Origin: CALLPQ01 sp039819545
Lineage (GTDB): Bacteria; Pseudomonadota; Alphaproteobacteria; Caulobacterales; Parvularculaceae
Direction: 5' to 3'
NCBI GenBank assembly: GCA_039819545.1
Contig: JBCBRS010000011.1
Span: 1 to 64,000, forward strand
DNA: 64,000 nt
A program made the translations under genes and the position numbers. The notes under the pieces were generated by a model, which saw only the letters and a program-made list of their open reading frames with translations, did no database searches and was not told where the DNA came from. Positions 55,701 to 64,000 of the stretch are shown here, one piece after another. Each line of letters opens with the position of its first letter. Positions within the stretch are counted from its first letter, which is position 1.

Positions 55701-56510
55701 GTTCTCATAGCGCGGGTGCAGGGCCGAGAGTTTTACCGAGATGCCTGGGTTTTTCTTTGCGGCATCATGGGGGCAATGGCGGGCAATATTGGCGATGGCA
55801 TTTTGGTAATCGTCGAAAAAACGCAGGGCATCGGCGGCGGTGTGGGCGGCTTCCCCAAGCATATCAAACGAGAAGCTGTACCCCTTTCGCCCATAGCGCT
55901 CGCCGCGTGTCATGGCCTCCCCGATGGTTTCGCCAAGGACAAAATGTTCGCCCATGATCTTCATGGCCTGGGCCACCGACGCCCTGATCACTGGCTCGCC
56001 AACTCGGTCCAGGAGGCCTTTTGTAGCCTTGATCATCTTGCGGGCGGGGTCGTTTGCCTCCACCTCGTCGAGCCACGCGGCGGTGAGCATTAACGCATTG
56101 GTGGAAAAATTGACGAGCGGAAAGGGGCTGCGGCCTTTGTGGGCTGACCAGTCACCGGCCTCGACTTTGTCGCGGATCAACGCGTCGGCTGTTGCCACAT
56201 CGGGCGTACGCAATAACGCCTCGGCGAGGCGCATCAGGGTCACCCCTTCGGCGGTGGACAATCCATATTCCTGCAGAAACTTGTCGATCAGACCGCTGCG
56301 GGCGCTATTACTGCGCGCTTCTTCCACGAACGCCGCCGCCGCCTTGATCGCCCGCTGGCGCGCCGCTTCACCGATGTCTGCCATTTCCAAAAGACGAGGG
56401 GCGAGCATCGCCTCAGGTGCCAGCCAGTGGTCTCGCAAAGCGGTGCGATGGTCCGCAAGGGGTGTTGCAGATACGGTCTGTGTTGGGTGTGTCGCCATTG
56501 CTGTGCCCAT
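52737..56510 (-). CDS. putA: bifunctional proline dehydrogenase/P5C dehydrogenase
   Basis: A 1257-residue enzyme that oxidises proline to glutamate. The flavin-binding proline dehydrogenase barrel shows NIDAEESERLDLSLELIEM and VRLVKGAYWDGEMKRAQ (about residues 300-395); the aldehyde dehydrogenase has ETGGINAMIID and the active cysteine in QSAGQRCSACRLV (near residue 840). A further C-terminal domain of about 200 residues follows, as in many PutAs. No ribbon-helix-helix domain is seen at the start, so it is probably not its own repressor. Divergent from mmsA. Confidence 0.95.
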   Translation of the reverse strand: MGTAMATHPTQTVSATPLADHRTALRDHWLAPEAMLAPRLLEMADIGEAARQRAIKAAAAFVEEARSNSARSGLIDKFLQEYGLSTAEGVTLMRLAEALLRTPDVATADALIRDKVEAGDWSAHKGRSPFPLVNFSTNALMLTAAWLDEVEANDPARKMIKATKGLLDRVGEPVIRASVAQAMKIMGEHFVLGETIGEAMTRGERYGRKGYSFSFDMLGEAAHTAADALRFFDDYQNAIANIARHCPHDAAKKNPGISVKLSALHPRYENSQKARVLTELGTRLRTLALAAKDANMGFNIDAEESERLDLSLELIEMLMRDPALGDWEGFGVVVQAYQRRAPFVLEWLATLARETGRRIMVRLVKGAYWDGEMKRAQTLGLESYPVFTRKVMTDLSYLACARLLFQHTDVFYPQFATHNALTATTVQEMANLHADRPYTDFELQRLHGMGEQLHDTLLEKGIHSRIYAPVGGHKELLPYLVRRLLENGANSSFVNQLIDPDVSVDDIVAAPVAEVRALSEIANVQLRHPRDLYTDEAGSGAGRLAAKGLDIHDVRTAEPLTPNQRLTLPMIEAAPLTTRPITDTEPTPVSNPANRDDAIGVVHQPALSAIDAVMEDAATGAKRWAQVRVKERAAILRKTADELEDQMMRFMTLSVFEAGKCWDDAIAEVREAVDFCRYYAGQAETMSNATPRGVIVCISPWNFPLAIFLGQVTAALAAGNSVVAKPAEQTPLIAHEATKLLHKCGVPHDALHLLPGDGETIGNALVNHPLTDGVIFTGSTPVAQLINRTLTASGKTDPLLIAETGGINAMIIDSTALLEQAVSDVVTSAFQSAGQRCSACRLVCVQADIAPRFEDMLAGAIAELTLGDPSDLTTDVGPVIDDDAAQAVNAYRHAAEKEGRLLPVSPRRAPTAKGDQFIPPTVIRIDDLTALTREIFGPVLHYTRFDARDLDGLIEQINTLGYGLTMGLHSRIDETMHRVTARARVGNLYVNRNQIGAVVGVQPFGGERLSGTGPKAGGPHYIRALITEDATPSPPASTEPLHFAAAPLTPSEREALSTLEASFARWHALDAVDMLFAEASLFAPLPTTIVDEARHHRTALFGAVTTLPGPTGESNTLRLKPRGIILCLDRDTDQLLESVMTAIAAGNCVLAAQSPETQALTGRLDKALRANNHPPIMRTIAGETLTETLLLAPGISAVAFNGDGDTRQLIRKTLARAPGPIRPVITNAVPTGFAVERTLTINTTAAGGDVRLLSLEA

Positions 56511-56809
56511 GGATTGCGCGTTGAAACCGGGTACAAACAGACACCGGCGCGCGCGCTGTGGTGTGCCTCTTCATATGGCTTGAACTTACCTTATTTTGGG
56601 CAAGCCCGCGATGAAAATGCAGGGGTTCGAGTGTGCCCCGTTTAAGGCCCCTCGGTTTCGATGACCGGCCGCACTTGGTATCGTGTCATTGGGCTGGAAC
56701 ACGCGATTGATCCCGTCTCAGCGCAAAGCCATTGGCAATGTCGGCCAAAAGAGGCACAAGCGGCGGAAAGAGTCGAAAGCCAATCCCTGCTTCGAAGAAA
56801 GGCGTTCCC

Positions 56810-58315
56810 ATGGTTACCCAAGCCTATAATTGCGGCCACTTTATCAATGGCGATTGCGTTGACGGGGCTAGCGATCGACGCGGCGACGTTTTTAACCCCA
56901 GCCTTGGTATCGTCCAAGGGTCGGTTGCCCTCGCGAGCCGGGACGAGGTTGAAACCGCGATCGCCGCGGCGCAGGCGGCGTTCCCCGCCTGGGCCGCCAC
57001 GAACCCGCAGCGCCGAGCCCGTGTTCTTTTCAATTTCAAAGCCCTCGTCGAAAAGGACATGGACAATCTGGCGCGGATGTTATCGTCCGAGCACGGAAAA
57101 ACATTACCCGATGCACGCGGCGACGTGCAGCGCGGTTTGGAAGTCATCGAATTTGCCTGCGGCATCCCCCATCTGCAAAAAGGGGCATATACGGAGGCTG
57201 CGGGCCCCGGTATTGATGTCTATTCCATGCATCAGCCTTTGGGCGTGGTGGCCGGGATTACACCGTTCAACTTTCCCGCCATGATCCCCATGTGGATGTT
57301 TGGCGTTGCCATCGCCTGCGGCAACACCTTTATCAACAAGCCATCGGAGAAAGACCCTTCCGTACCCCTACGGCTGGCCGAATTGATGATGGAAGCAGGA
57401 GCCCCGGCCGGTGTCTTAAATGTGGTCAATGGTGACAAGCTCGCCGTTGATACGCTGATCGAAGACCCGCGCGTGAAAGCGCTGTCCTTTGTGGGATCAT
57501 CAGATATTGCACACTATATTTATGAACGTGGCGCGGCCCATGGCAAACGTGTCCAGGCTTTTGGCGGGGCAAAGAATCACATGGTGATCCTGCCTGATGC
57601 CGATATGGAGAATGTCGTGAATCAGCTGATTGGTTCCGCATATGGATCAGCGGGAGAGCGGTGTATGGCCACCCCCGTGGCGGTGCCGGTGGGGGAGGAC
57701 ACAGCCGATCGTCTCGTCGCCATGTTGCGCCCCCGGGTAGAGGCGTTGAAAATCGGACCGTCCTTGTCAGACGACAGTGACCTCGGCCCTCTCGTCTCCG
57801 CTGCGCACCGCGATCGCGTTTCCAGCTACATTCAGATGGCCCTTGACGAGGGCGAGGAATTGATTGTGGATGGGCGCAACTTCAAGCTTCAGGGATATGA
57901 GGATGGGTTTTTCCTTGGCGGCACGCTCTTGGATCATGCCAAGGCTGATCACCGGTCCTACAAGGAAGAGATTTTCGGGCCAGTCCTGCAGATTGTCAGA
58001 GCGCGGCATTTCGATGAGGCTGTGGCGCTTCCTTCTGATCATCAGTATGGAAACGGCGTTGCGGTATTTACGCGTAATGGCGCAGCAGCGCGCGAATTTG
58101 CGCAGCGGGTAAATGTGGGCATGGTTGGTGTCAACGTGCCCATACCGGTGCCAGTGGCCTACCATACTTTCGGCGGTTGGAAGCGGTCTGGCTTTGGCGA
58201 TACCAATCAGCACGGGCCTGAAGGCGTTCGGTTCTGGACCAAGATTAAAACAGTCACCCAGAAATGGCCCCAAGATGTTCAGGGATCGGAGTTTGTTATT
58301 CCGACCATGGGTTAG
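56810..58315 (+). CDS. mmsA: methylmalonate-semialdehyde dehydrogenase (CoA-acylating)
   Basis: A 501-residue aldehyde dehydrogenase of the MmsA type, which converts methylmalonate semialdehyde to propionyl-CoA (or malonate semialdehyde to acetyl-CoA) in valine, thymine and inositol breakdown. Motifs are GITPFNFPAMIPMWMF, FVGSSDIAHYIYERG and the catalytic Cys in GSAGERCMA. The start at ATG 56810 has AAAGGC upstream; the frame is open from 56732. Divergent from putA, whose gene starts 300 bases away; the gap shows no other gene. Confidence 0.95.
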   Translation: MVTQAYNCGHFINGDCVDGASDRRGDVFNPSLGIVQGSVALASRDEVETAIAAAQAAFPAWAATNPQRRARVLFNFKALVEKDMDNLARMLSSEHGKTLPDARGDVQRGLEVIEFACGIPHLQKGAYTEAAGPGIDVYSMHQPLGVVAGITPFNFPAMIPMWMFGVAIACGNTFINKPSEKDPSVPLRLAELMMEAGAPAGVLNVVNGDKLAVDTLIEDPRVKALSFVGSSDIAHYIYERGAAHGKRVQAFGGAKNHMVILPDADMENVVNQLIGSAYGSAGERCMATPVAVPVGEDTADRLVAMLRPRVEALKIGPSLSDDSDLGPLVSAAHRDRVSSYIQMALDEGEELIVDGRNFKLQGYEDGFFLGGTLLDHAKADHRSYKEEIFGPVLQIVRARHFDEAVALPSDHQYGNGVAVFTRNGAAAREFAQRVNVGMVGVNVPIPVPVAYHTFGGWKRSGFGDTNQHGPEGVRFWTKIKTVTQKWPQDVQGSEFVIPTMG

Positions 58316-58330
58316 ACGACAGGATATCTT

Positions 58331-58963
58331 GTGAAACGACTTCTCGTTCCTCTGGTTTTTGTCCTTCTGATCGTTGTTGCGTTGCAAACGGAAAAAGCTG
58401 CGCTGCTGGGAAAGGGTGACTTTGGCGTCCGGGTCTTGAAAGATCGACCACGGGCGGTGGAACTCACCTGGCGTGATGGCATTGAGGCGCCTATGGCGCT
58501 GCGGCTGGAGGAGGCATTCCGCGCAAACCGCGATCAGGCTGATCTATTTGTTCTCAATCTGTCATCGCCCGGGGGCTCCTTACGCGAGGGAGCGAAAGTG
58601 ATCGAGGTCATTGAGCGGATTGCGCAAACCCACCGTGTGGAAACCATTGTCAAACGCGGACGGATATGTCTTTCCATGTGCGTTCCGATTTTCCTGCAGG
58701 GCCAGCGCCGGGCGGCTGCAGCAAACTCCCGGTGGATGTTTCACCAACCGGTCCTGATGGATATGTCGGGGGAGATTGCAGAGCAGCCGGATTTTGAGCG
58801 CAATTTCACCGCCGACAAATTTTTCACCCGCTATTTTGAAAATTCTCCCATGGAGGAGACCTGGCGTGAACAACTGCGCCGCGATTGGGTCGGGCAGGAG
58901 GTATGGTTTACGGGTCAGGACCTTGTTGACCAGAACTCAAATGTGGTCAGTGAGCTGATTTGA
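58331..58963 (+). CDS. exported ClpP/crotonase-like protein
   Basis: A 210-residue protein from GTG 58331, with AGGA nine bases before. A signal peptide or anchor (KRLLVPLVFVLLIVVALQ) is followed by a fold like ClpP and SppA: FVLNLSSPGGSLREG and the candidate nucleophile serine in ICLSMCVPIFLQG, then WMFHQPV, whose histidine could complete a dyad. Similar small periplasmic ClpP-like proteins exist in alphaproteobacteria without a known role. It follows mmsA by 15 bases and is probably in the same transcript. Confidence 0.65.
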   Translation: MKRLLVPLVFVLLIVVALQTEKAALLGKGDFGVRVLKDRPRAVELTWRDGIEAPMALRLEEAFRANRDQADLFVLNLSSPGGSLREGAKVIEVIERIAQTHRVETIVKRGRICLSMCVPIFLQGQRRAAAANSRWMFHQPVLMDMSGEIAEQPDFERNFTADKFFTRYFENSPMEETWREQLRRDWVGQEVWFTGQDLVDQNSNVVSELI

Positions 58964-59118
58964 GGTCTGGTGATACGGAAACTTTGCCTTCGTTTTGAAA
59001 CCGTATTGCCGAGCAAGCGTAGCGCAGACCCCGTAGCCCTTTTCAGATGTTTTGAATTTATAAGAAGAAATCGAGTTTTCACTCCAAGCCTACCGTGAAA
59101 AAAGAGAAACTCCCACGC

Positions 59119-59856
59119 TTAGAATGGAAAGAGAATATCATAAATCTGTTGCCCGTAGCGCGGTTGTTGCACATCGGTCAGCTGTCCGCGGCCACCATAG
59201 GAAATTCTGGCTTCGGCAATCTGAATATGGTTGATCGTATTTGCGTTGGTAATGTCTTCGGGGCGGATCACGCCGGTGACCGTTAATTCACGGACTTCAT
59301 AGTTGACGCGCACTTCCTGACGCCCCGCGATGGCAAGATTTCCATTCGGCAACACATCGGTGACGACGGCGGCAACGCGCAGTCTCACCTCTTCCTGACG
59401 ATCCACGCGGCCTTCGCCGCGTGAGGTTGATCCCGATGACAGATCAATCAGGTCTGCGGCATTGGCCCCTTCTGGCAGGAGATCAACAAGCCGCTGTTCC
59501 AGCCCACCGAAAGCCGGAATGGCCGCCTGTTCGCCATTGGCCCGGGTGCGTTCTGTGGAGTTATCGAGGCGAGCGCGATCATCAATATTGATGACGACCG
59601 TAACGATATCCCCAGTGGTTTGCGCGCGCTGGTCCTTGAAAAAGGACTTACGCCCATTTTGCCACAAGGAATTGCCCGTATAGGTTTGAGGCGTATTTGC
59701 GGGCATGGGAAGGCTGATCGGCTCCTTGCCGTGGAGACCCGCCGGATTTTCGGTGGGCGTGAGCGGCGGCGCGGCACCGATAGTTTTGATCCGATCAATG
59801 GTCGAGCACGCGCCAAGCGTCGCGGCAACCATGACGATGAGACTAAGACGGAACAT
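59119..59856 (-). CDS. flgH: flagellar L-ring protein FlgH
   Basis: A 245-residue outer-membrane lipoprotein forming the L ring of the flagellar basal body. The start at ATG 59856, behind AGGGAG, gives a lipoprotein signal with lipobox LGAC (Cys16). The motifs SLWQNGRKSFFKDQRA, VINIDDRARLDNST, and GVIRPEDITNANTI are all typical. It is the last gene of the flgF-flgG-flgA-flgH run. Confidence 0.94.
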   Translation of the reverse strand: MFRLSLIVMVAATLGACSTIDRIKTIGAAPPLTPTENPAGLHGKEPISLPMPANTPQTYTGNSLWQNGRKSFFKDQRAQTTGDIVTVVINIDDRARLDNSTERTRANGEQAAIPAFGGLEQRLVDLLPEGANAADLIDLSSGSTSRGEGRVDRQEEVRLRVAAVVTDVLPNGNLAIAGRQEVRVNYEVRELTVTGVIRPEDITNANTINHIQIAEARISYGGRGQLTDVQQPRYGQQIYDILFPF

Positions 59857-59866
59857 CCTAAACTCC

Positions 59867-60673
59867 CTAACGGCCTGAGTGTGCGGCAAGTATGTGCGGA
59901 CCGGTGGTCACGATGATTTCAACCCGGTCGCGACCGGCAATCACACCGGTCATGGTTCGGTCTGAGGAGAGGTTCTGGAGCGAAATCGCATCGCCCATGC
60001 CGCCCGATTCCAGCGCCTTGCCGCGATTGCGCAGCGTCAAAGGGCCGTTGCGGTAAATCATCGTGACGAGGGTTCCACGCTTGACCAGCACCGTTTTGGC
60101 AAGGTCAGTGGCGCGTAGGGCGCGCCCGGTGACGAGAAGCCGTCGGGCCTCAAGACCAATCACGAGATCCTCCGTAAGCGGTGTATGGCCCGCACCACCA
60201 CGGGGTACCATCTGCCATTCGATATCGTCGGGCCCGATTATACTGCCCCGGGGCAAATCGCGCCTGGGAACGGGAACGCGAACCGGCTTGTGGGCCGTGC
60301 CGGTAATGGTCAACGCTGGGCCATAGGGGCCAGCACCCGTTTGCGTCCGGATAACAAAGCGCCCGGTCGTCGCCGACCAGCGTACCGCGCTGATGTGATC
60401 CGGTGCCAAAGAGACGGTATTCGGAACAGCGAATGTGGGATTTGAAAAGTCAATATAGAGATCGTCCGGCGCCCCCGCTGCGCGCAATAGCGGTTCGATG
60501 AGCGGGGCAAGATCACGCATAGGCGTGGTACCAGCCAGGGGTGCTTCACTGGCTCGTGCGGCAGGTGCCAGCACGATCGCCATCACCAGCCAGAGCATAA
60601 GGATGCTCAGACCAGAAAGGCTGGCAAACAGGCGATCATAGGCGCAAGGCGAAGGAGTATGGATTGGTGTCAT
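59867..60673 (-). CDS. flgA: flagellar P-ring assembly chaperone FlgA
   Basis: A 268-residue exported chaperone for P-ring assembly. A signal segment (LSILMLWLVMAIVLAPAARA) is followed by a domain ending in a SAF-like fold: LPRGSIIGPDDIEWQMVP and GLEARRLLVTGRALRATDL, then the closing GDAISLQNLSSDRTMTGVI. Its stop lies ten bases before the flgH start. flgI, the P-ring gene itself, is not in this window. Confidence 0.92.
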   Translation of the reverse strand: MTPIHTPSPCAYDRLFASLSGLSILMLWLVMAIVLAPAARASEAPLAGTTPMRDLAPLIEPLLRAAGAPDDLYIDFSNPTFAVPNTVSLAPDHISAVRWSATTGRFVIRTQTGAGPYGPALTITGTAHKPVRVPVPRRDLPRGSIIGPDDIEWQMVPRGGAGHTPLTEDLVIGLEARRLLVTGRALRATDLAKTVLVKRGTLVTMIYRNGPLTLRNRGKALESGGMGDAISLQNLSSDRTMTGVIAGRDRVEIIVTTGPHILAAHSGR

Positions 60674-60692
60674 TACTGATCTCTATACTGAT

Positions 60693-61481
60693 TTAGCGGC
60701 GAAGATTGGCGTTTGTGGCGAGAATTTCATCGGAGGTTTCGATCACCCGGGCATTCATTTCATAGGCGCGTTGCGCGGCAATCAGCGCAGTGATCTCCTG
60801 TACCGGATCAACATTGGCGGTTTCGATAAAACCTTGCAGAACGGTGCCGACGCCCTGTTCTCCCGGTGTGCCAATAACTGGTTCCCCTGACGCGGTTGTC
60901 TCCAGCAAGAGATTGCCGCCAATGGCTTCGAGACCCGATTCATTAAAAAAGGTTACCAGCTCCAACTGTCCAAGCGCTTGCAAATCGGCTTGGCCCGTGA
61001 TCCGCGCCTGGACGAGGCCGTCTTCGGAAATCGCAATATCAACCGCGTCATTGGGCACAGTGATCCCGGGCAGAACTTCATATCCATTTTCCGTCACGAG
61101 ACGGCCATCACCTGAAACAGAGAAATTGCCCGCGCGGGTGTAAGCTTCCGATCCATCGGGAAGCTGTATACGGAATAAGCCGCGCCCCGATACGGCAAGA
61201 TCGAAATCATTGCCCGTGGCGGTCACATTGCCCTGTTCGATGATGCGATAAACCGATCCTGTGCGCACGCCGGTGCCGAGTTGAACGCCGTTGGGCACAA
61301 TGGTGCCTGTGGTTGAAGAAATTGCCCCAGGGCGTTCCAGTGTTTGGTATAGAAGATCCTGAAACTCGGCACGCTGACGTTTATATCCGATCGTATTGAG
61401 GTTCGCGATATTATTGGAGATAACCTCAATATTGCGTTGTTGCGCGATCATTCCGGTGGCGGCGATATTTAGCGACTTCAT
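60693..61481 (-). CDS. flgG: flagellar distal rod protein FlgG
   Basis: A 262-residue rod protein. The N-terminus MKSLNIAATGMIAQQRNIEV with NNIANLNTIGYKRQRAEFQDLLYQ in the next segment is the FlgG signature, and the C-terminus has FIETANVDPVQEITALI and MNARVIETSDEILATNANL. It follows flgF by 18 bases. Confidence 0.96.
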   Translation of the reverse strand: MKSLNIAATGMIAQQRNIEVISNNIANLNTIGYKRQRAEFQDLLYQTLERPGAISSTTGTIVPNGVQLGTGVRTGSVYRIIEQGNVTATGNDFDLAVSGRGLFRIQLPDGSEAYTRAGNFSVSGDGRLVTENGYEVLPGITVPNDAVDIAISEDGLVQARITGQADLQALGQLELVTFFNESGLEAIGGNLLLETTASGEPVIGTPGEQGVGTVLQGFIETANVDPVQEITALIAAQRAYEMNARVIETSDEILATNANLRR

Positions 61482-61499
61482 GGGGCTCTAAGGTTCCTG

Positions 61500-62240
61500 T
61501 CAGGTGATTTGGGTAAAGCGGCGAATGGCATCGCGGCTCAGTTCATTGCTGGTTTCGATCAATTGCGCCGCATTGGCATAGGCCCGCGAAATTTTGATCA
61601 ACTCGGTCATGCCTTCTATGGGCGCCACGTTAGAGGCTTCGATAAAACCTTGCTCCAGTCTGGGGATGGCAACCGGTGTCGGTGTCTCGGTACTCATGAA
61701 CTGGTTTTGGCCACGTTTGGTCAGGGTTTCGCGGTCTTCAAACGTGAAAACGCCAAGTCGCGCGATGGGTTGGCCTTGCTGTTGAATTTCTCCTTCAGCT
61801 GATAGCGTGAGCGGGCCGAGGGTCGGGTCCACAAAGATGGGCGAAAAGCTCTCGTCGAGAACACGCGCTCCGGTCCGTGTTACCAATTCGCCAAAGCTAT
61901 TCAGACTGAAATGGCCATCACGCGTATAGGTACGCGTCTGTCCATCTTCGGTGGCAAAGAACCCATTGCCGCTGATGGCAAAGTCGAGCGGCGCGCCCGT
62001 CTGGATCAGGCTGCCAGCACTAAAATCGGTTTGGCTATCGGGGTCATGCACAAGAGCAAAATCCTGTGCAGCCGCGCTGCGCTCTGCTGGTATAGCTGGA
62101 GGAACGAGAAAGGTTTCAAACCGCAAAGTCTCGCCTTTGAAGCCTGCCGTAGACTGATTAGCGATATTATTCGCCGCCACGTCGAGGGCGTGACCAAGAA
62201 CGATCTGGCGCGATAATCCAATTAGCGAGGCATTTTCCAT
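61500..62240 (-). CDS. flgF: flagellar proximal rod protein FlgF
   Basis: A 246-residue rod protein. It has the N-terminal NNIANQSTAGFKGETLRFE, a central FAISGNGFFATEDGQTRTYT and the C-terminal GFIEASNVAPIEGMTELIKI. It is the first gene of the minus-strand flagellar set and faces fliL across about 200 bases; both promoters should lie in 62241-62447. Confidence 0.95.
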   Translation of the reverse strand: MENASLIGLSRQIVLGHALDVAANNIANQSTAGFKGETLRFETFLVPPAIPAERSAAAQDFALVHDPDSQTDFSAGSLIQTGAPLDFAISGNGFFATEDGQTRTYTRDGHFSLNSFGELVTRTGARVLDESFSPIFVDPTLGPLTLSAEGEIQQQGQPIARLGVFTFEDRETLTKRGQNQFMSTETPTPVAIPRLEQGFIEASNVAPIEGMTELIKISRAYANAAQLIETSNELSRDAIRRFTQIT

Positions 62241-62447
62241 GGGGCGGGCCTGTTCACAAACAACTGCGCCATTCTTTGTGCAAGCTCCATGCCTTTCAAA
62301 AAATATAATGATTTCATATATTTAAGTAGGTTTTGGGGAGGTGATCGGCAAAACCTGCCGGGCAAAATTCGCCGTCCAAACACTCTTTTAACCCTGTTTG
62401 GTTCTGATGGGGGCGGACAGTCATTCCGCGTTAAGAGTATTTTTACC

Positions 62448-62996
62448 ATGGCCCAAAATCGCAGTGCCTCTGGCGGCATGGCCCTGAATACGCCTATGAA
62501 AACCCGGTTGAAGACCACCGGGGTCACGGCTGCGCGTGTCCATACGCCGGGAAAATACATTATCGTTTTTGGCATTTTGCCGCTTTGTATCTTGGCCAGT
62601 CTGGTGGCGGGGCTTTCTGTGGGCGGGGCTGGCAATCAGCTGCCTTTTGCGTTCCAGGTCCGTGAAAATGCGAGCGGTGAAAAGACAAGCTATTATATTT
62701 TGCCCGAAGTGTTGGTCGATCTTGCGCCCACAACACAGGGCCAGCAGAAGTTTTTGAAAGCGCGCATTGCGCTGGCTGTAACCGGGGCAAACCCTACGCA
62801 AAACCGTATGCTGAATGACAGGCGCCCTTTGCTGGCGGAACGGGCAAGTCTGTTCTTACGGGCGCTTGAACCGGAGGACTTTGCTGGAACCAACCGTATG
62901 CTGAGGGTAAAAGAAGCACTTACGCGGCGCATGAACCTCGTCCTTGAGGAGGACCTGATCGAAGATGCGGTCCTGCAAAACCTGATTATTCAATAG
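62448..62996 (+). CDS. fliL: flagellar basal-body protein FliL
   Basis: A 182-residue single-pass membrane protein that surrounds the stator. I start at ATG 62448 (MAQNRS); the open frame from 62289 adds unlikely residues. The membrane span is at about residues 40-58 (IIVFGILPLCILASLVAGL), with the domain YYILPEVLVDLAPTTQGQQK on the periplasmic side. FliM follows after 11 bases. Confidence 0.85.
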   Translation: MAQNRSASGGMALNTPMKTRLKTTGVTAARVHTPGKYIIVFGILPLCILASLVAGLSVGGAGNQLPFAFQVRENASGEKTSYYILPEVLVDLAPTTQGQQKFLKARIALAVTGANPTQNRMLNDRRPLLAERASLFLRALEPEDFAGTNRMLRVKEALTRRMNLVLEEDLIEDAVLQNLIIQ

Positions 62997-63007
62997 GAGA
63001 CGGGTAC

Positions 63008-64000
63008 GTGACAGTGGACCCTTTAACCGGCGAAATGGTGGAAGAAATCGAATGGGGCGACAACGACACCGTCGATGGCATGCTTGGTTTTCGCTTTGAC
63101 GAGCATGAAACGCAGGACCGGTCTGGTCTGCGTGGTTTGATAAACTCGTCCATGATCTCTCACCCGGCGGCCCCGGCGCTGGAGCTTGTTTTTGACCGTG
63201 TACCGCCGCGGTTCACCAAATGCCTGCGTCATCTGGCGAATGATGCCCTCGATGTGAGCCTTGAAACGGTGGCGACTGTTCGATTTAGCGAGTTTCTGGG
63301 CGAGCGGACCGAGGGCAGCGTACTTGGCCTGTTTCAATCCGATAGCCTTGACAATTATAGCCTGCTGTGTGCTGATCCGGTGTTTGTTTATTCGCTCGTG
63401 GATATCCTAATGGGCGGTGCCCGGGTCCAGGCTGCTGGTGATGTCGCGCGTAGCTATACCTCAATTGAAATTGCTCTGATCAGTAGGATCTTCGAAGCGC
63501 TGTGTACGGAATTGACCCGCGCGTTTGATACTATCGTAGAGGCACCCTTTACCCTGGCGGCGGTGGAAACCAATCCGCGTTTTGCGGCAATCACCCGAGA
63601 GAATGCGGTTTGTGCACTCGCTAAATGTCGGGTCGATGTGCTGGGCGTAAGGGGGCAACTGCATATTCTTATGCCCTATGCCAATCTGGAGCCGGTGCGT
63701 GATCGTCTGCACAAGGACCGCCTTACCCATGCGGTGCATGGTCAACGCCATTGGAAAGATATCCTGAATGAACGAGTTCGCGATACCAAGCTGGAACTTT
63801 CTTGTGTTCTTGCCGAGCGGGTCCTTACCCTGCGCGATATTGAAAAATTGTCTGTCGGCGATGTGTTGTCGTTTGATCAGGCGTTGCATGATTCGGTGAG
63901 CCTTTCGGTGGGCCGTCACCAGCTTGCATCGGGCCAGATCGGCCGGGCAGGCGAACGTTTTGCGGTGCGACTTGACCAGTCGGGCGCGCAGATCAGGGAA
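63008..64000 (+). CDS. fliM: flagellar switch protein FliM, cut by window end
   Basis: The first 331 residues of the C-ring protein FliM, from GTG 63008. The middle CheC-like domain shows VRFSEFLGERTEGSVLGLF and DPVFVYSLVDILMGG, and the last visible residues belong to the C-terminal SpoA domain (LRDIEKLSVGDVLSFD). The usual N-terminal CheY-binding motif (LSQDEIDALL type) is not seen: the protein starts MTVDPLTGEMVEEIEWG. The frame runs off the window without a stop. Confidence 0.92.
   Translation, partial: MTVDPLTGEMVEEIEWGDNDTVDGMLGFRFDEHETQDRSGLRGLINSSMISHPAAPALELVFDRVPPRFTKCLRHLANDALDVSLETVATVRFSEFLGERTEGSVLGLFQSDSLDNYSLLCADPVFVYSLVDILMGGARVQAAGDVARSYTSIEIALISRIFEALCTELTRAFDTIVEAPFTLAAVETNPRFAAITRENAVCALAKCRVDVLGVRGQLHILMPYANLEPVRDRLHKDRLTHAVHGQRHWKDILNERVRDTKLELSCVLAERVLTLRDIEKLSVGDVLSFDQALHDSVSLSVGRHQLASGQIGRAGERFAVRLDQSGAQIRE

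Overview
The window is chromosomal DNA of an alphaproteobacterium, G+C-rich and densely coded, interrupted by an integrated mobile element of about 20 kb. The alphaproteobacterial assignment rests on gene types and residue patterns: HflK/HflC/Do-protease run, PutA, MmsA, a LytS/LytTR pair, DUF3667, and the flgF-flgG-flgA-flgH and fliL-fliM order. I cannot fix the order or genus from sequence alone.

Left chromosomal arm (1-27.3 kb): low-molecular-weight phosphatase, BioF2-like acetyltransferase, a stand-alone homocysteine methyltransferase module of MetH behind a palindromic operator, a small A+T-rich islet (OB-like fragment, methyltransferase), NAD kinase, EgtB, class II aldolase, tRNA-Thr(TGT), Mrp, HflK-HflC-Do protease (membrane protein quality control), serine dehydratase, QueA-Tgt (queuosine), tRNA-Lys(TTT), Xaa-Pro aminopeptidase, PrmA, a lipoprotein, a tandem TonB-domain protein and an RND efflux pump with its adaptor.

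Accessory element (about 27.6-47.4 kb): more A+T-rich, bounded on the right by tRNA-Thr(GGT). It carries MobC and relaxase, a probable oriT, a coupling ATPase with a separate membrane anchor, a catalytic-domain-only tyrosine recombinase, an XRE regulator and a large serine recombinase, but no type IV secretion channel. It therefore looks like an integrative mobilizable element. Between the relaxase and the oriT sits a defence-like cargo: a DUF4760-like membrane protein, a helical protein whose last residues copy the SSB C-terminal tip, a Gp37/Gp68 plus TcmP pair, and an Mrr-like nuclease. Directly downstream of the coupling ATPase, in overlapping reading frames, lies a ubiquitin-like set: E1/ThiF-like protein, a 54-residue protein, a possible E2-like protein, a JAB/JAMM peptidase and two small polar proteins. 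This is the best candidate for an undescribed system. The relaxase, a 92-residue protein and the last small protein of that set share a short linear motif (ERQxYIxxRxA type).

Right chromosomal arm (47.5-64 kb): DUF3667 membrane protein, a small protein with MurA, a LytTR regulator and LytS-like kinase, PutA, MmsA, an exported ClpP-like protein, and flagellar genes (flgFGAH on minus; fliL and the start of fliM on plus, cut by the window end).

A family of short hairpin-rich repeats occurs in four copies at three chromosomal sites, always just downstream of gene ends and never inside the element.
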